A stretch of DNA of 64,000 nt from Pseudoalteromonas sp. A601 (GCF_002165575.1 NZ_MXQF01000010.1:1-64000), one strand, 5' to 3'; positions 19,140-31,417 are shown, counted from the stretch's first letter. Program-made: numbers and translations. Notes: a model not told the origin generated them from the sequence alone.

Positions 19140-19203
19140 AAAAATAAAAAAATCCGCCCTTTTTACAAGCTCGTTACAAACGCGCAGGTAAATGGGTGGC
19201 GGA
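19140..19203 (-). promoter_or_regulatory. str operon leader with possible attenuator hairpin
   Basis: On the minus strand the leader starts TCCGCC (19198-19203), close to the predicted transcription start. It contains the complementary GGCGGA (19153-19158) followed by TTTTTTTATTTTTTT (19152-19138). This has the shape of an intrinsic terminator with a long (39-base) loop between promoter and rpsL. Whether it works as an attenuator is inference. Confidence 0.45.
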
Positions 19204-19232
19204 ATTTTAATGAGCAAAGATTAACCTGTCAA
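19204..19232 (-). promoter_or_regulatory. str operon promoter
   Basis: On the minus strand: TTGACA (19227-19232), 17-base spacer, TAAAAT (19204-19209), then a GC-rich discriminator TCCGCCACC. Near-consensus and correctly placed 100 bases ahead of rpsL. Confidence 0.88.
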
Positions 19233-19241
19233 CATAAACCG

Positions 19242-19294
19242 TTAGCAAGGCAGTAGATATCTGCCTTGCTAAAATCTAATCTATTGATTAGATT
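19242..19294 (-). terminator. Tandem hairpins ending the rpoBC transcript
   Basis: Two adjacent perfect inverted repeats follow rpoC. The first is AATCTAATC (19273-19281) with GATTAGATT (19286-19294), followed on the minus strand by TTTT. The second is TTAGCAAGGCAG (19242-19253) with its complement at 19261-19272. Together they separate rpoC from the str promoter, which begins ten bases further on. Confidence 0.8.
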
Positions 19295-19298
19295 AAGT

Positions 19299-22200
19299 TT
19301 ATTGATTTCCAGATAAATCAGCGTTTAAAGCATCTGTTAGTGCTTGAGTCGCCTCTTCTGCACTTACTGTTTGCTCTTCAACAACTAAACTTTGCTTACG
19401 ACGTGCCATACGATCTTGATGATACGCAAAACCGGTACCGGCTGGGATCAAACGACCCACAATTACGTTTTCTTTCAGACCGCGAAGTTCATCGCTCTTA
19501 CCATTTACAGCGGCTTCTGTTAGGACACGAGTTGTCTCCTGGAACGAGGCTGCCGAGATGAAAGATTCTGTGGCTAGTGATGCTTTAGTGATACCCATTA
19601 ATTGGATTTCATACTTAGCAGGCAACTTGCCTTGAGCTTCTAAGTCGCGGTTTGCGATATTAACGCGTGCCACTTCAATTTGCTCACCGGCTAAGAATTC
19701 ACTATGGCCGCCGTCAAGGATGGTACATTTACGGATCATCTGACGGATAATTGTTTCAATGTGCTTGTCATTGATCTTAACGCCTTGCAAACGGTAAACC
19801 TCTTGCACTTCGTTAACAATGTAGTTAGCAACATGAGTCACACCACGTAGGCGTAAGATGTCATGTGGTGATTCAGGACCATCGGCGATAACTTCACCTT
19901 TAGACACTTGCTCACCTTCAAACACGTTAAGTTGACGCCACTTAGGAATCATTTCTTCGTAATGATCGCCTTCTGGTGGAGTAATAACTAAACGCTTCTT
20001 ACCTTTAGTCTCTTTACCGAAGCTAATAGTACCTGTGATCTCAGCTAAGATAGCTGGCTCTTTAGGTTTACGCGCTTCAAATAAGTCGGCTACGCGTGGT
20101 AGACCACCCGTGATATCACGAGTTTTCGAACCTTCTTGCGGGATACGTGCTAACACGTCACCAGGGTTTGCAGTCGCACCATCTGTTACTTCAATCGTAG
20201 TGAATGAAGGAAGACGTGTTTCTTGCAAGCCGCGCTCTTCACTTTCAATGATAAGCTTAGGCTCTTTCGCATTCGCTTTAGCAAGATCTTTAACAACAAT
20301 ACGAGTTAAACCGGTTAATTCATCAGTTTGTGTCTCTGTATTCGAGTCATCGATATCGCTGAACGATACTTTTGATTTATGCTCAAGAACGATTGGGTGA
20401 CTATGCGGGTCCCAAGTAGCAACAATGTCGTTACCTTGAACTTCAGCATTATCTTGAACTGTTAATACCGCACCATAAGGTACTTTATAACGCTCTTTTT
20501 CACGACCATAGCTATCAATGATAGTGATCTCAGTAGAACGTGAGGTAATAACAATCTTACCGTCTGTATTTAATACATATTTAGCGTTGTGCAGTTTTAA
20601 TGTACCGTTAGTTTTAACTTGTACGTTATTTTCTGCTGACGCTCTTGATGCCGCACCACCGATGTGGAATGTACGCATCGTAAGCTGTGTACCCGGCTCA
20701 CCGATTGACTGTGCCGCGATAACACCAACTGATTCACCCGCGTTGATGATATGACCACGTGCAAGGTCACGACCATAACACTTAGCACATACACCAAAGT
20801 CGTTATCACATGTGATAACTGAGCGTACGCGAACTTCATCAACTGAGTGCTCTTCTAACAGGTCACACAGTTTTTCATCAAGCATGATATTACGTTCAAC
20901 AAGTACTGTATTAGTACCTGGAATAACGATATCTTCAGCAACAACACGACCAAGAACACGTTCGCGAAGTGCTTCTACAACGTCACCACCTTCAATAAGC
21001 GGTTTCATTGTTAAGCCATCTTCTGTTCCACAATCGTCTTCGTTGATTACCAAATCTTGTGCAACGTCTACTAGACGACGCGTTAGGTAACCCGAGTTCG
21101 CTGTTTTCAGTGCTGTATCGGCAAGACCTTTACGCGCACCGTGCGTTGAGATGAAGTACTGAAGTACATTTAGACCTTCACGGAAGTTAGCCGTGATTGG
21201 CGTCTCGATGATTGAACCATCTGGACGTGCCATTAGACCACGCATACCTGCTAGCTGACGGATCTGAGCGGCACTACCACGAGCACCTGAGTCGGCCATC
21301 ATAAACACTGAGTTAAATGACGGTTGCTCTTCTTCTTCACCTTTAGCATTGATAACCGTGTCTTTTGACAAGTTGGCCATCATTTCACGTGATAAGTTTT
21401 CATTTACACGTGACCAGATATCGATAACTTTATTGTACTTTTCACCAGCCGTTACAAGACCTGATTGGAATTGTTGGTTGATTTCAGTTACTTCAGCTTC
21501 TGCTGCTTCAATGATTGATGCTTTAACTGGTGGGATAACTAAGTCATCGATACCAATTGAAACACCTGATTTCATTGCGTAGTGGAAACCGGTGTACATA
21601 ACTTGGTCAGCAAACACAACTGTGTCTTTTAGACCTAGACGACGGTAACACTCGTTTAATAAGCTAGAAATCTGCTTTTTACCTAATGCTTGGTTGATTG
21701 ACTCAAACGGCATACCTTTAGGTAAAATTAGCGACAGAATTGCACGACCAACAGTAGTCTCGATAATAGTAATAGTATCTTCTACTACACCATTTTCGTT
21801 CTTCACTGATTGGCTAATACGAACTTTTACGCGAGCGTGAAGTTCAGCATTGCCACTACGGTATGCTTTTTCTGCTTCTTTTGGATCTTTAAATACAGTA
21901 CCTTCGCCTTTCGCATTAATGCGATCACGCGTCATGTAGTAAAGACCTAATACAACGTCCTGTGAAGGAACGATGATTGGCTCACCATTAGCAGGCGATA
22001 AGATGTTGTTAGTCGACATCATTAACGCACGTGCTTCAAGCTGTGCTTCAATCGTTAACGGTACGTGTACCGCCATTTGGTCACCATCGAAGTCAGCGTT
22101 GTAAGCCGCACATACTAATGGGTGCAAGTGAATTGCTTTACCTTCGATAAGCACAGGTTCAAACGCTTGGATACCCAAACGGTGAAGTGTTGGTGCACGG

Positions 22201-23471
22201 TTAAGTAATACTGGGTGTTCACGAATTACTTCGTCTAATACATCCCATACTTCCGGAACTTCACGCTCTACCATTTTCTTAGCAGCTTTGATTGTCGTAG
22301 CCATGCCGCGACGCTCTAATTTGCCATAGATGAATGGTTTGAATAGCTCAAGTGCCATCTTCTTAGGAAGACCACATTGGTGAAGCTTAAGAGTAGGACC
22401 AACCGTGATTACAGAACGGCCTGAGTAATCTACACGCTTACCAAGTAAGTTCTGACGGAAACGACCTTGCTTACCCTTGATCATATCAGCAAGAGATTTA
22501 AGCGGACGCTTGTTAGAACCTGTAATTGCACGACCACGACGACCGTTATCAAGTAGCGCATCTACCGCTTCTTGTAACATACGTTTTTCGTTGCGTACGA
22601 TAATATCTGGTGCTGCTAAATCTAGTAGACGCTTAAGACGGTTATTACGGTTAATAACACGACGGTAAAGGTCATTTAGATCAGATGTCGCAAAACGACC
22701 ACCGTCTAGTGGTACTAATGGACGTAAGTCAGGTGGCAATACTGGAAGTACTGTCATGATCATCCACTCAGGGTTGTTACCTGATTGGTGGAACGATTCC
22801 ATTAATTTAAGACGTTTAGTGATCTTCTTACGCTTAGTTTCAGAGTTAATTGTTGGTAACTCTTCACGCATCTCAGCAATTAATTGGCCAAGATCAAGTT
22901 CACGAAGCAAGTCTAATACTGCTTCAGCACCCATCTTCGCTTCAAATTCATCACCATGCTCTTCAAGTGCATCTAGGTATTCTTCTTCACCTAGTAGTTG
23001 ACCACGCTCAAGCGTTGTCATACCAGGCTCAGTTACTACGAATGATTCGAAGTAAAGAACACGTTCAATATCACGAAGCGTCATATCAAGCATTAAGCCG
23101 ATACGTGACGGCAATGATTTTAAGAACCAAATATGCGCAACTGGGCTTGCCAAGTCGATGTGACCCATTCTGTCACGACGCACTTTAGTCAGTGTTACTT
23201 CAACGCCACACTTTTCACAGATCACACCACGGTGTTTAAGGCGTTTATATTTACCACATAAACACTCATAATCTTTCACTGGACCGAAAATACGGGCACA
23301 GAATAAGCCATCGCGCTCAGGCTTGAAAGTACGGTAGTTAATAGTCTCAGGTTTCTTTACTTCACCGTATGACCATGAACGAACCATGTCTGGTGAAGCA
23401 AGACCAATGCGAATTGCATCGAATTCTTCGGTCTTATTTTGTTGCTTCAGAAACTTAAGTAAGTCTTTCAC
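19299..23471 (-). CDS. rpoC: RNA polymerase beta' subunit (GTG start)
   Basis: 1390 residues. An N-terminal zinc-binding motif ([23 protein letters not shown], about 70-92), the catalytic [12 protein letters not shown] that holds the active-site Mg near residue 460, and a second zinc site ([19 protein letters not shown]) are intact. It starts GTG at 23471, with AGGAG 7 bases upstream. It lies 102 bases after rpoB, a gap that contains a perfect 26-bp palindrome. Family length 1390-1410. Confidence 0.98.
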   Translation of the reverse strand: MKDLLKFLKQQNKTEEFDAIRIGLASPDMVRSWSYGEVKKPETINYRTFKPERDGLFCARIFGPVKDYECLCGKYKRLKHRGVICEKCGVEVTLTKVRRDRMGHIDLASPVAHIWFLKSLPSRIGLMLDMTLRDIERVLYFESFVVTEPGMTTLERGQLLGEEEYLDALEEHGDEFEAKMGAEAVLDLLRELDLGQLIAEMREELPTINSETKRKKITKRLKLMESFHQSGNNPEWMIMTVLPVLPPDLRPLVPLDGGRFATSDLNDLYRRVINRNNRLKRLLDLAAPDIIVRNEKRMLQEAVDALLDNGRRGRAITGSNKRPLKSLADMIKGKQGRFRQNLLGKRVDYSGRSVITVGPTLKLHQCGLPKKMALELFKPFIYGKLERRGMATTIKAAKKMVEREVPEVWDVLDEVIREHPVLLNRAPTLHRLGIQAFEPVLIEGKAIHLHPLVCAAYNADFDGDQMAVHVPLTIEAQLEARALMMSTNNILSPANGEPIIVPSQDVVLGLYYMTRDRINAKGEGTVFKDPKEAEKAYRSGNAELHARVKVRISQSVKNENGVVEDTITIIETTVGRAILSLILPKGMPFESINQALGKKQISSLLNECYRRLGLKDTVVFADQVMYTGFHYAMKSGVSIGIDDLVIPPVKASIIEAAEAEVTEINQQFQSGLVTAGEKYNKVIDIWSRVNENLSREMMANLSKDTVINAKGEEEEQPSFNSVFMMADSGARGSAAQIRQLAGMRGLMARPDGSIIETPITANFREGLNVLQYFISTHGARKGLADTALKTANSGYLTRRLVDVAQDLVINEDDCGTEDGLTMKPLIEGGDVVEALRERVLGRVVAEDIVIPGTNTVLVERNIMLDEKLCDLLEEHSVDEVRVRSVITCDNDFGVCAKCYGRDLARGHIINAGESVGVIAAQSIGEPGTQLTMRTFHIGGAASRASAENNVQVKTNGTLKLHNAKYVLNTDGKIVITSRSTEITIIDSYGREKERYKVPYGAVLTVQDNAEVQGNDIVATWDPHSHPIVLEHKSKVSFSDIDDSNTETQTDELTGLTRIVVKDLAKANAKEPKLIIESEERGLQETRLPSFTTIEVTDGATANPGDVLARIPQEGSKTRDITGGLPRVADLFEARKPKEPAILAEITGTISFGKETKGKKRLVITPPEGDHYEEMIPKWRQLNVFEGEQVSKGEVIADGPESPHDILRLRGVTHVANYIVNEVQEVYRLQGVKINDKHIETIIRQMIRKCTILDGGHSEFLAGEQIEVARVNIANRDLEAQGKLPAKYEIQLMGITKASLATESFISAASFQETTRVLTEAAVNGKSDELRGLKENVIVGRLIPAGTGFAYHQDRMARRKQSLVVEEQTVSAEEATQALTDALNADLSGNQ

Positions 23472-23540
23472 CTTAGCTCTCCTGTCGGAGTTAATCTTGA
23501 GGGCGGATAATCTCGCCCCTACATTCTATTCGGCCGTAAC

Positions 23541-23566
23541 AGGTGCTGTAGCTAGCTACAGCACCT
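23541..23566. repeat. Perfect 26-bp palindrome between rpoB and rpoC
   Basis: AGGTGCTGTAGCT at 23541-23553 is followed immediately by its exact reverse complement at 23554-23566. In RNA it would make a tight 11-12 bp hairpin just after the rpoB stop. No T-run follows, so it is not a standard terminator. It could be an RNA processing or stability element (inference). Confidence 0.85.
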
Positions 23567-23573
23567 AATTGGC

Positions 23574-26500
23574 TTAATTTTCTTCCAACTCGATGTTGAT
23601 ACCCAGTGAGCGGATTTCTTTCAACAATACGTTGAACGATTCTGGCATACCTGGTTCCATTTTATGGTTACCATCAACGATGTTTTTATACATCTTAGTA
23701 CGACCGTTCACGTCATCCGATTTCACTGTTAGCATTTCTTGTAGAGTGTAAGCAGCACCGTATGCTTCAAGTGCCCATACTTCCATCTCACCAAAACGCT
23801 GGCCACCGAACTGTGCTTTACCACCCAGCGGCTGCTGAGTAACAAGGCTATAAGAGCCAGTTGAACGCGCATGCATCTTGTCATCAACTAAGTGATTTAG
23901 TTTCAGCATGTACATGTAACCTACAGTTACTTGACGTTCAAACTGATCGCCAGTACGGCCATCATAAAGTGTAACCTGACCACTTCTTGGGTAGCCACCT
24001 AACTCAAGCATGTCTTTGATTTCGTCTTCTTTCGCGCCATCAAATGCAGGAGTAGCGATTGGTAAACCACCTTTTAAGTTTACAGCTAAGCGACGAACTT
24101 CATCATCAGAGAAGCTAGCAATGTCTACTTTTTGACGGCAATCACCGATCTCGTAGGCTTGCTTGATGAATTCACGTAGCTCATGAAGCTCACGTTGTTC
24201 TTTCATCATTTCTTCTAGACGTTCACCGATACCACGTGCAGCTAGACCCATATGTGTTTCAAGGATCTGACCGATGTTCATACGTGATGGTACACCTAGT
24301 GGATTCAATACGATATCTACCGTACGACCTTTGTCATCGTATGGCATATCTTCTACTGGTACGATAGTCGAGATAACACCTTTGTTACCGTGACGACCCG
24401 CCATCTTATCACCCGGTTGGATACGACGTTTAACAGCTAGGTATACTTTAACAATCTTAAGTACGCCCGGTGCTAAGTCATCACCTTGAGTGATTTTACG
24501 ACGTTTGTTTTCAAACTTCTTATCGTATTCAGCTTTAAGCTCATCGTACTGTGCAGCTAGTTGCTCAAGTTCAGCTTGCTTGTCTTCTTCAGCAAGGCTC
24601 TGAGTTAGTAGCTTCTCAGCATTAAGTGTCGCTAATTGTTCTTCGTTTTGACCAGCAGCTACAAGTAACTTGCGAGCACGGTCTAAAACGCCTGCTTCAA
24701 GAATACGGAATTCTTCATTAAAGTCTTTTTTCGCATCACGAAGTTGCATTTCTTCAACTTCTAGCGCGCGCTTGTCTTTTTCAACACCATCACGGGTGAA
24801 AACTTGCACGTCGATTACAGTACCAGTTACAGAGTTTGGTACACGTAATGAGCTGTCTTTAACGTCAGACGCTTTTTCACCGAAGATAGCACGTAGTAGC
24901 TTCTCTTCTGGTGTTAATTGCGTTTCGCCTTTAGGAGTCACTTTACCTACTAGGATATCGCCGCCTTTAACTTCAGCACCGATATAAACAACACCTGATT
25001 CATCAAGTTTGCCTAGTGCAGATTCACCCACGTTCGGGATATCTGCTGTGATCTCTTCAGGACCTAACTTAGTATCACGGGCGATACACTGTAGTTCTTG
25101 AATATGGATAGTCGTTAGGCGGTCTTCTTCAACTACGCGCTCTGATAGTAGGATTGAATCCTCGAAGTTATAACCGTTCCATGGCATGAATGCCACGCGA
25201 AGGTTTTGACCAAGGGCTAAGTCACCTAAGTCAGTCGAAGGACCATCTGCTAACACATCGCCACGAGTAACCGGTTCACCAACCATACAAGTTGGTTTTT
25301 GGTTAATACATGTGTTTTGGTTAGAACGGGTGTATTTAGTTAAGTTGTAGATGTCGATACCCGCTTCACCAGGAATGCGTTCTTCTTCATGTACATTAAC
25401 AACGATGCGACTTGCGTCAGCATACATTACTTCACCACCACGTTTTGCAACAATCGTTACACCAGAATCTTTCGCTAGTGTTAACTCAATACCTGTACCT
25501 ACTAACGGCTTATCCGCTTTCAATGTTGGTACTGCTTGACGTTGCATGTTTGAACCCATCAATGCACGGTTAGCATCATCGTGTTCTAGGAACGGGATAA
25601 GTGCTGCCGCTACAGAGATCACCTGTTGTGGTGATACATCCATATATTGTTGGTCCATTTTGCCCATAAAGGTTGATTCACCTTTGTGACGACATGGAAT
25701 TAGTTCATCAACAAACTCATTGGTTTCGGTTAAGTTTGAGTTCGCCTGAGCGATAACAAACTGACCTTCTTCAATGGCTGATAAATAATCAACTTCATCA
25801 GTTACAACACCATCTACCACTTTGCGGTAAGGTGTTTCTAAGAAACCATAATCATTAGTACGTGCGTACGTAGATAATGAGTTAATTAGACCGATGTTTG
25901 GACCCTCAGGAGTCTCGATTGGACATACGCGACCATAGTGAGTTACGTGAACGTCACGTACTTCAAAGCCAGCGCGTTCACGTGTTAGACCACCCGGACC
26001 TAATGCAGAAATACGACGTTTGTGCGTTACTTCTGATAGCGGGTTATTTTGGTCCATGAACTGTGATAACTGAGATGAACCAAAGAACTCTTTAACTGCT
26101 GCCGAAATAGGCTTAGCGTTAATTAGATCTTGTGGCATTACCGCATCAAGGTCACCTAAGCTTAAACGCTCACGTACAGCACGTTCAACACGTACTAAAC
26201 CTACACGGAATTGGTTCTCAGCCATTTCGCCAACACTACGGATACGACGGTTACCTAAGTGGTCAATATCATCAACATCGCCTTGACCGTTACGAATAGC
26301 AATTAATACTTTCATAACAGACACGATGTCTTCTTTGCTTAATGTGCCAGGGCCTGTGTCAGTGTCATAACCAACACGACTATTGAACTTCATACGACCT
26401 ACAGTTGATAAGTCATAGCGTTCTTCTGAGAAGAATAAGTTCTCAAATAAGGCTTCAGCCGCGTCTTTCGTCGGTGGCTCGCCAGGGCGCATCATGCGAT

Positions 26501-27599
26501 AAATTTCTACAAGTGCTTCTAAACGGTTAGTGCTTGAATCGATACGTAAGGTATCTGAAATGTATGCACCGCTGTCAACTTCGTTGATATATAAAGTATC
26601 AATCTTAGTGTGACCCGCTTTAACAAGCTCAGCCATTACTTCGAGTGTTAGTTCGTCATTAGCAGTTGCGATGATTTCACCCGTTGACTCGTCAACGTAG
26701 TTCTTCGCAATAACACGGCCAATGATGTACTCATGTGGTACTTCTAACTGAGTAATGCCTTTTTTCTCAATGCTCTTGATATGACGCGCAGTAATACGAC
26801 GGCCACTTTCAACCAGCACATCACCGTCTTCACCTTTAATATCAAAGGCAGCGGTTTCACCACGTAAACGTGAAGGCACAAGTTCCATAAGAACTTTACC
26901 GTCAGTTACTTCAAACGCAGTGGTGTCGAAGAACATCTCAAGGATTTCTTCAGTCGTGTACTCAAGTGCACGCAACATGATAGACGCCGGTAATTTACGA
27001 CGACGGTCAATACGTACATATAAGTTATCTTTTGCATCAAACTCAAAGTCTAACCACGAACCACGGTAAGGAATTACACGTGCGTTATATAGTACTTTAC
27101 CCGATGAGTGAGTTTTACCGCGGTCGTTATCAAAGAATACACCAGGGCTACGGTGTAGCTGAGAAACGATAACACGCTCTGTACCATTGATTACAAAGGT
27201 ACCGGTATCGGTCATGAGCGGAATTTCGCCCATGTAAACTTCTTGCTCTTTAATGTCTTTAACTGTGCCTGGAGCTTCTTTGTCCATTACTACAAGACGC
27301 AGTTTCACGCGAAGTGGAGCAGAATAAGTCACACCGCGAATTTGACATTCTTTTACATCGAAAACTGGCTCACCAATACGATAACTTACGTATTGAAGCT
27401 CAGAATTTCCCGAGTAGCTTTTGATTGGAAACACAGATTGGAAGGCTGCTTCCAAACCATGATCGCCATCAGCGTCCGGGACTAAGAATTTTTTAAACGA
27501 TTCTAACTGCGTCGACAGTAAGAAAGGTATATCCAATACTTGTGGACGTTTACCAAAATCCTTACGGATACGTTTCTTTTCAGAATAAGAGTAAGCCAT
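23574..27599 (-). CDS. rpoB: RNA polymerase beta subunit
   Basis: 1341 residues from [19 protein letters not shown], matching the E. coli start and length (1342). The frame is open 42 codons further but a GAGGA precedes this ATG and the extension is unlike the family. The rifampicin pocket reads [20 protein letters not shown], then [10 protein letters not shown], i.e. wild type. The C-terminal [23 protein letters not shown] clamp motif is present. It is preceded by the rplL-rpoB attenuator. Confidence 0.98.
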   Translation of the reverse strand: MAYSYSEKKRIRKDFGKRPQVLDIPFLLSTQLESFKKFLVPDADGDHGLEAAFQSVFPIKSYSGNSELQYVSYRIGEPVFDVKECQIRGVTYSAPLRVKLRLVVMDKEAPGTVKDIKEQEVYMGEIPLMTDTGTFVINGTERVIVSQLHRSPGVFFDNDRGKTHSSGKVLYNARVIPYRGSWLDFEFDAKDNLYVRIDRRRKLPASIMLRALEYTTEEILEMFFDTTAFEVTDGKVLMELVPSRLRGETAAFDIKGEDGDVLVESGRRITARHIKSIEKKGITQLEVPHEYIIGRVIAKNYVDESTGEIIATANDELTLEVMAELVKAGHTKIDTLYINEVDSGAYISDTLRIDSSTNRLEALVEIYRMMRPGEPPTKDAAEALFENLFFSEERYDLSTVGRMKFNSRVGYDTDTGPGTLSKEDIVSVMKVLIAIRNGQGDVDDIDHLGNRRIRSVGEMAENQFRVGLVRVERAVRERLSLGDLDAVMPQDLINAKPISAAVKEFFGSSQLSQFMDQNNPLSEVTHKRRISALGPGGLTRERAGFEVRDVHVTHYGRVCPIETPEGPNIGLINSLSTYARTNDYGFLETPYRKVVDGVVTDEVDYLSAIEEGQFVIAQANSNLTETNEFVDELIPCRHKGESTFMGKMDQQYMDVSPQQVISVAAALIPFLEHDDANRALMGSNMQRQAVPTLKADKPLVGTGIELTLAKDSGVTIVAKRGGEVMYADASRIVVNVHEEERIPGEAGIDIYNLTKYTRSNQNTCINQKPTCMVGEPVTRGDVLADGPSTDLGDLALGQNLRVAFMPWNGYNFEDSILLSERVVEEDRLTTIHIQELQCIARDTKLGPEEITADIPNVGESALGKLDESGVVYIGAEVKGGDILVGKVTPKGETQLTPEEKLLRAIFGEKASDVKDSSLRVPNSVTGTVIDVQVFTRDGVEKDKRALEVEEMQLRDAKKDFNEEFRILEAGVLDRARKLLVAAGQNEEQLATLNAEKLLTQSLAEEDKQAELEQLAAQYDELKAEYDKKFENKRRKITQGDDLAPGVLKIVKVYLAVKRRIQPGDKMAGRHGNKGVISTIVPVEDMPYDDKGRTVDIVLNPLGVPSRMNIGQILETHMGLAARGIGERLEEMMKEQRELHELREFIKQAYEIGDCRQKVDIASFSDDEVRRLAVNLKGGLPIATPAFDGAKEDEIKDMLELGGYPRSGQVTLYDGRTGDQFERQVTVGYMYMLKLNHLVDDKMHARSTGSYSLVTQQPLGGKAQFGGQRFGEMEVWALEAYGAAYTLQEMLTVKSDDVNGRTKMYKNIVDGNHKMEPGMPESFNVLLKEIRSLGINIELEEN

Positions 27600-27795
27600 G
27601 GGGTTCCTCAGCTTGCTGATCTTTGACCCGACCTGTTCTTGTAAGAACAGACTTAACTGGCATCTATGCCAAGATGTACAACATTTAATTGTTGTTCCGA
27701 TAAACTCCCACTTCAACACTAGCAAACTATAAAGCGTTGAAAGTAAAGAGAAAATCAGATTTTATTTGCGCTATAAGAATAGTCGCTATATAGCG

Positions 27796-27827
27796 CAAAA
27801 AGGCCGGTGATTAAATAATCACCAGCC
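27796..27827 (-). terminator. rplL-rpoB attenuator
   Basis: On the minus strand an 11-bp stem with one wobble pair (27802-27812 with 27817-27827; core GGTGATT/AATCACC) is followed by TTTTT. It sits 42 bases after rplL and about 200 before rpoB. In E. coli a partial terminator at this place lets most transcripts stop after L7/L12 and lowers polymerase synthesis relative to ribosomal proteins. The same role is inferred here. Confidence 0.85.
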
Positions 27828-27868
27828 CTTGCCTGATTTCTCAGACAGCGAACCTAGCAAAAGCTAGA

Positions 27869-28231
27869 TTACTTAACCTCAACTTCAGCACCAGCTTCAG
27901 AAAGATCTTTAGCAAGAGCTTCAGCTTCTTCTTTAGAGATACCTTCTTTAACTGGAGTTGGAGCAGCTTCAACAAGAGCTTTCGCTTCTTTAAGGCCTAG
28001 GCCAGTTGCGCCACGTACAGCTTTGATTGCCGCAACCTTGTTAGCGCCAGCGCCAGTAAGGATTACGTCAAATTCAGTTTTCTCTTCAGCAGCTTCAGCA
28101 GCAGGACCTGCTACCATAGCAGCTGCAGCAGTTACGCCGAATTTTTCTTCCATTGCTTCAACAAGAGCAACAACGTCCATTACTGACATTTCAGCAATTG
28201 CGTCAAGGATTTGGTCTTTAGTTACAGACAT
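27869..28231 (-). CDS. rplL: 50S ribosomal protein L7/L12
   Basis: 120 residues from [20 protein letters not shown]. An in-frame start ten codons earlier is not family-like, while AGGAAA lies 8 bases before this ATG. It has an N-terminal dimerisation domain, an Ala/Glu-rich hinge (about 36-52) and a C-terminal factor-binding domain with [23 protein letters not shown]. Several dimers bind L10 to form the flexible stalk that recruits EF-Tu and EF-G. It lies 77 bases after rplJ. Confidence 0.98.
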   Translation of the reverse strand: MSVTKDQILDAIAEMSVMDVVALVEAMEEKFGVTAAAAMVAGPAAEAAEEKTEFDVILTGAGANKVAAIKAVRGATGLGLKEAKALVEAAPTPVKEGISKEEAEALAKDLSEAGAEVEVK

Positions 28232-28308
28232 TACAAATTTCCTAATAATTAACGGACTCAAAGGTCCAAAAAAATTTTACACCGAAAGAGAGTTTAAACA
28301 GCTTAAAA

Positions 28309-28803
28309 TTAAGCAGCTTGCTCTTCTTTCTGTACGCGTACTGCTTCAATTGTTTTACACAATTTGCCGGCAGACGCTTCTTTCATAGCGCTCATTAAGC
28401 GTGCAACAGCTTCGTCGTATGTAGGTAGAGTTGCAAGCATAGCTGCGTCTACTACATTACCTTCAAAAGCGGCCGTTTTAATTTCGAATTTCTCATTCTT
28501 TTTCGCGAAATCTGAGAAGATACGCGCAGCAGCACCTGGGTGCTCTGATGAGAAAGCGATTAAGCTTGGACCAACTAATGAATCGTTAAGGCACTCAAAA
28601 TCTGTTCCTTCGATAGCACGTTTTGCTAGAGTGTTACGGACAACTTTCATCCAAACACCGTTCTCACGAGCTTCTTTACGAAGGGCAGTAATTGCACCAA
28701 CTGTTACACCACGAGAATCTGCGATTACTGCAGATAGAGCACCAGTGGCTGCTTCGTTGACTTCAGCAACAATTGCTTTTTTGCCTTGAAGATTTAAAGC
28801 CAT
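28309..28803 (-). CDS. rplJ: 50S ribosomal protein L10
   Basis: 164 residues (E. coli 165): [19 protein letters not shown]... The N-terminal domain holds the stalk base on 23S rRNA and the C-terminal helix binds L7/L12 dimers. The L10-L12 complex represses its own translation through the leader just upstream. GGAG precedes the ATG. It has its own promoter separate from rplKA. Confidence 0.98.
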   Translation of the reverse strand: MALNLQGKKAIVAEVNEAATGALSAVIADSRGVTVGAITALRKEARENGVWMKVVRNTLAKRAIEGTDFECLNDSLVGPSLIAFSSEHPGAAARIFSDFAKKNEKFEIKTAAFEGNVVDAAMLATLPTYDEAVARLMSAMKEASAGKLCKTIEAVRVQKEEQAA

Positions 28804-29085
28804 GGGTGTTACTCCTGGTTTAATGGGTTACCGTTATCGGTTTCCCTGTTTTACTCTTCCCCACCACACGTGATGGAGATGCTTTTTACGGCGAGAGCCA
28901 GAAGAGATTAGGAAAAATCTATCTGGGGATTCACACCGTCTACGTAGGTAAAATTAAGGCCTAAACCACCTACGGTCTTGGACGGAAGCCCAATTTATCG
29001 CTTTACCCGAAGGCGCACCGAAATTATGGACTTCAACCCGAATTCTTTACTTTGCTGAGTAATCAAATTATTCAACAAAATGGCG
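28804..29085 (-). promoter_or_regulatory. Ribosomal protein L10 leader
   Basis: About 280 bases of untranslated leader on the minus strand. It includes GACCGTAGGTGGTTTAGGCC and, after a short loop, the complementary CCTACGTAGACGGTG (28931-28984). This matches the E. coli-type rplJ leader that folds into the L10(L12)4 target with a kink-turn. Binding blocks rplJ translation, giving feedback. Assigned from remembered similarity; the full fold was not computed. The remainder of the leader has no coding potential. Confidence 0.78.
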
Positions 29086-29089
29086 CAAA

Positions 29090-29118
29090 ATTATAGTACA
29101 AATTTCACGCCATGTAAA
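29090..29118 (-). promoter_or_regulatory. rplJL-rpoBC promoter
   Basis: On the minus strand: TTTACA (29113-29118), 17 bases, TATAAT (29090-29095), followed by TTTGCGCC. It overlaps the last bases before the rplA stop at 29125, so rplJ transcription starts just past rplA. Confidence 0.85.
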
Positions 29119-29124
29119 CACCTA

Positions 29125-29829
29125 TTAAGCTACAGTTGTGCTTAAAGTGCCTTGGTCTACAGAAACACCTGCGCCCATTGTTGTAGAGATAGTTACTTTC
29201 TTCACGTAAGTACCTTTAGCTTGAGAAGGTTTAGCCTTCTTAAGCGCAACAATAAGAGATTCAAGGTTTTCTTGAAGTTGCTCAGCTGTGAAATCAACCT
29301 TACCAATAGTAGTGTGGATGATACCATTTTTGTCATTGCGGTAACGCACTTGACCAGCTTTAGCATTTTTAACTGCTTCTGCAACGTTAGGTGTTACAGT
29401 ACCAGTTTTAGGGTTTGGCATTAGACCACGTGGGCCTAAGATTTGACCTAGTTGACCAACAACACGCATAGCGTCTGGTGATGCAACAACAACGTCAAAG
29501 TTCATCTCGCCTTTCTTAACTAGATCAGCAAGATCTTCCATACCTACAAGCTCAGCACCGGCTTCTTTCGCAGCTTCTGCGTTAGCGCCTTGTGTGAATA
29601 CTGCAACGCGAACGTCACGACCAGTACCGTTAGGTAGTACAGTTGCACCACGAACGTTTTGATCAGATTTACGAGCATCGATACCAAGGTTAACGGCAAC
29701 GTCAACACTTTCTACGAATTTAGCTGTCGCTAACTCTTTTAAAAGAGCAACTGCTTCGTTGATTTCGTAATCTTTAGTTACTTCCACTTTCTCGCGGATA
29801 GTACGCATACGTTTAGTTAATTTAGCCAT
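29125..29829 (-). CDS. rplA: 50S ribosomal protein L1
   Basis: 234 residues, the E. coli length. It has [15 protein letters not shown], then [23 protein letters not shown] and the [16 protein letters not shown] motif near residue 128. L1 forms the mobile stalk at the E site. In E. coli it also represses rplK-rplA by binding the leader before rplK. It lies four bases after rplK, consistent with coupling. Confidence 0.98.
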   Translation of the reverse strand: MAKLTKRMRTIREKVEVTKDYEINEAVALLKELATAKFVESVDVAVNLGIDARKSDQNVRGATVLPNGTGRDVRVAVFTQGANAEAAKEAGAELVGMEDLADLVKKGEMNFDVVVASPDAMRVVGQLGQILGPRGLMPNPKTGTVTPNVAEAVKNAKAGQVRYRNDKNGIIHTTIGKVDFTAEQLQENLESLIVALKKAKPSQAKGTYVKKVTISTTMGAGVSVDQGTLSTTVA

Positions 29830-29833
29830 TATC

Positions 29834-30262
29834 TTAGTCCTCTACGTTCAAGCCCATCGCACGCGCAGAACCTGCGATAGTGCGAACCGCAGCGTCTAAA
29901 TCAGCCGCTGTAAGATCAGGTCGTTTAGTCTCAACGATTTCTTCAAGTTGAGCACGAGTAACCGAGCCTACTTTTTCAGTGTTAGGACGGCCTGAGCCTG
30001 ATTTGATGCCTGCAGCTTTCTTCAGTAAGTAAGCAGCCGGTGGCGTTTTCATGTCGAACGTAAATGAACGGTCGCCGTAAACAGAGATCACTACAGGAAC
30101 TGGAGCGCCTTTTTCGATAGATTCTGTACGTGCGTTGAACGCTTTACAGAATTCCATGATGTTTACACCGTGTTGACCTAGTGCTGGACCTACTGGAGGA
30201 CTAGGGTTAGCCATACCAGCAGCAACTTGTAGCTTGATTAGAGCTTCAACTTTCTTAGCCAT
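29834..30262 (-). CDS. rplK: 50S ribosomal protein L11
   Basis: 142 residues, the E. coli length. The flexible N-terminal domain has the Pro-rich [25 protein letters not shown] (about 19-43), where thiostrepton acts; the C-terminal domain holds the 1070-region rRNA ([15 protein letters not shown] at the end). L11 is also needed for RelA activation. First gene of the rplKA unit. Confidence 0.98.
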   Translation of the reverse strand: MAKKVEALIKLQVAAGMANPSPPVGPALGQHGVNIMEFCKAFNARTESIEKGAPVPVVISVYGDRSFTFDMKTPPAAYLLKKAAGIKSGSGRPNTEKVGSVTRAQLEEIVETKRPDLTAADLDAAVRTIAGSARAMGLNVED

Positions 30263-30388
30263 TATAAATACCTCATTAGGTGGGTCTTAGCCTTGTGCGC
30301 GCGAGGACGCGTACTCTAGCGGCTTCCCAGTTTAAAAATTGGTTTCGTACTTTTTGTAATCAATTCAAGAAACTCTATCCCTGAATAC
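30263..30388 (-). promoter_or_regulatory. rplK promoter/leader region
   Basis: 126 bases between the nusG terminator and rplK. A -10-like TAGAGT followed by a GC-rich stretch (ACGCGTCCTCGCGCGC on the minus strand) suggests the start region, but no good -35 is visible. The segment just before the start (CACCTAATGAGGTA) is where an L1-binding site would be expected from E. coli. Both points are tentative. Confidence 0.4.
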
Positions 30389-30427
30389 AAAAAGGCCGCT
30401 GATTATAAGTTAATCAGCGGCCTTTTT
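30389..30427 (-). terminator. Terminator of secE-nusG
   Basis: A perfect 17-bp inverted repeat (30389-30405 with 30411-30427, loop TAAGT) has a GGCCGCTGATTA core flanked by A5 and T5. It lies 51 bases after the nusG stop. It is one of the strongest terminators in the window and separates nusG from rplK. Confidence 0.93.
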
Positions 30428-30477
30428 CAAGTCCTATGCAAAGTAATAAATCACTTCACATAAACTATCTAATTTTA

Positions 30478-31035
30478 TTACTTATCTTGCTCAACTTGAC
30501 CAAATTCAAGGTCAACTGGCGTAGAACGCCCAAAGATAAGTACAGATACTTTTACGCGACTCTTTTCGTAGTCAACGGCTTCAACCACACCACTAAAGTC
30601 AGCGAATGGGCCATCAACAACACGAACAACTTCACCTGGTTCAAATAATGTAGCAGGTTTAGGTGCTTCAGCGTTTTCTTGTAAGCGGTTAAGAATACGG
30701 TCAGCTTCTTTCGAGCTGATTGGCGCTGGACGGTCAGATGTACCACCGATAAAGCCCATTACACGTGCAGTGCTATTCACTAAGTGCCAGCTTGCATCGT
30801 TCATATCCATTTGTACTAGTACATAACCTGGGAAGAATTTACGCTCAGATTTACGCTTTTGACCAGCGCGCATCTCAACGACTTCCTCTGTTGGTACTAA
30901 TATTTCACCAAAACTGTCTTCTAAACCTTCAATCTTGATATGCTCAAGAAGGGTTTGTGCAACACGCTTCTCATAACCTGAGAAAGCCTGTACTACGTAC
31001 CAACGTAGTTTCTTTTCGTTGTTCTCATCCGACAT
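30478..31035 (-). CDS. nusG: Transcription termination/antitermination protein NusG
   Basis: 185 residues (E. coli 181). The N-terminal NGN domain (about 8-120: [32 protein letters not shown]) binds polymerase. The C-terminal KOW domain ([25 protein letters not shown]) contacts Rho or S10/NusE. It lies four bases after secE, the universal secE-nusG pair. Confidence 0.98.
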   Translation of the reverse strand: MSDENNEKKLRWYVVQAFSGYEKRVAQTLLEHIKIEGLEDSFGEILVPTEEVVEMRAGQKRKSERKFFPGYVLVQMDMNDASWHLVNSTARVMGFIGGTSDRPAPISSKEADRILNRLQENAEAPKPATLFEPGEVVRVVDGPFADFSGVVEAVDYEKSRVKVSVLIFGRSTPVDLEFGQVEQDK

Positions 31036-31039
31036 GGGA

Positions 31040-31417
31040 TCAGATCTCCAATCCAGTTAAAAAGCCTACTGCGCGGAATAAAATGCCATCTAATCCCCAA
31101 AGGATAAGTGCCATAATCACAGTTGCTACCATTACAATAAATGTCGTATGGGTAGTTTCTTGGCGCGTTGGCCACACTACTTTACGTACTTCAATACGCG
31201 CTTCTTTTGCAAAAGCAAGGAAGGTACGTCCTTTTTCTGTTACTGCAGCAATACCTAAACCGGCTGCAACCGCAATAACAACACCAATAGCACGTAATAA
31301 CACAGACTGGTCTGCGTACATATAATTACCAACTACTGCGCCTGCAAGTAGCGCAATTGCCACAAGCCACTTTACTGCATCCATCCCACTTGATGGCGTT
31401 TCCACATTCGTGCTCAT
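31040..31417 (-). CDS. secE: Preprotein translocase subunit SecE
   Basis: 125 residues with three membrane helices (about [38 protein letters not shown] and the essential third, [21 protein letters not shown]), the long gammaproteobacterial form. The conserved cytoplasmic segment [19 protein letters not shown] precedes the third helix. SecE clamps SecY. First gene of secE-nusG, downstream of tRNA-Trp and probably cotranscribed with it. Confidence 0.97.
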   Translation of the reverse strand: MSTNVETPSSGMDAVKWLVAIALLAGAVVGNYMYADQSVLLRAIGVVIAVAAGLGIAAVTEKGRTFLAFAKEARIEVRKVVWPTRQETTHTTFIVMVATVIMALILWGLDGILFRAVGFLTGLEI

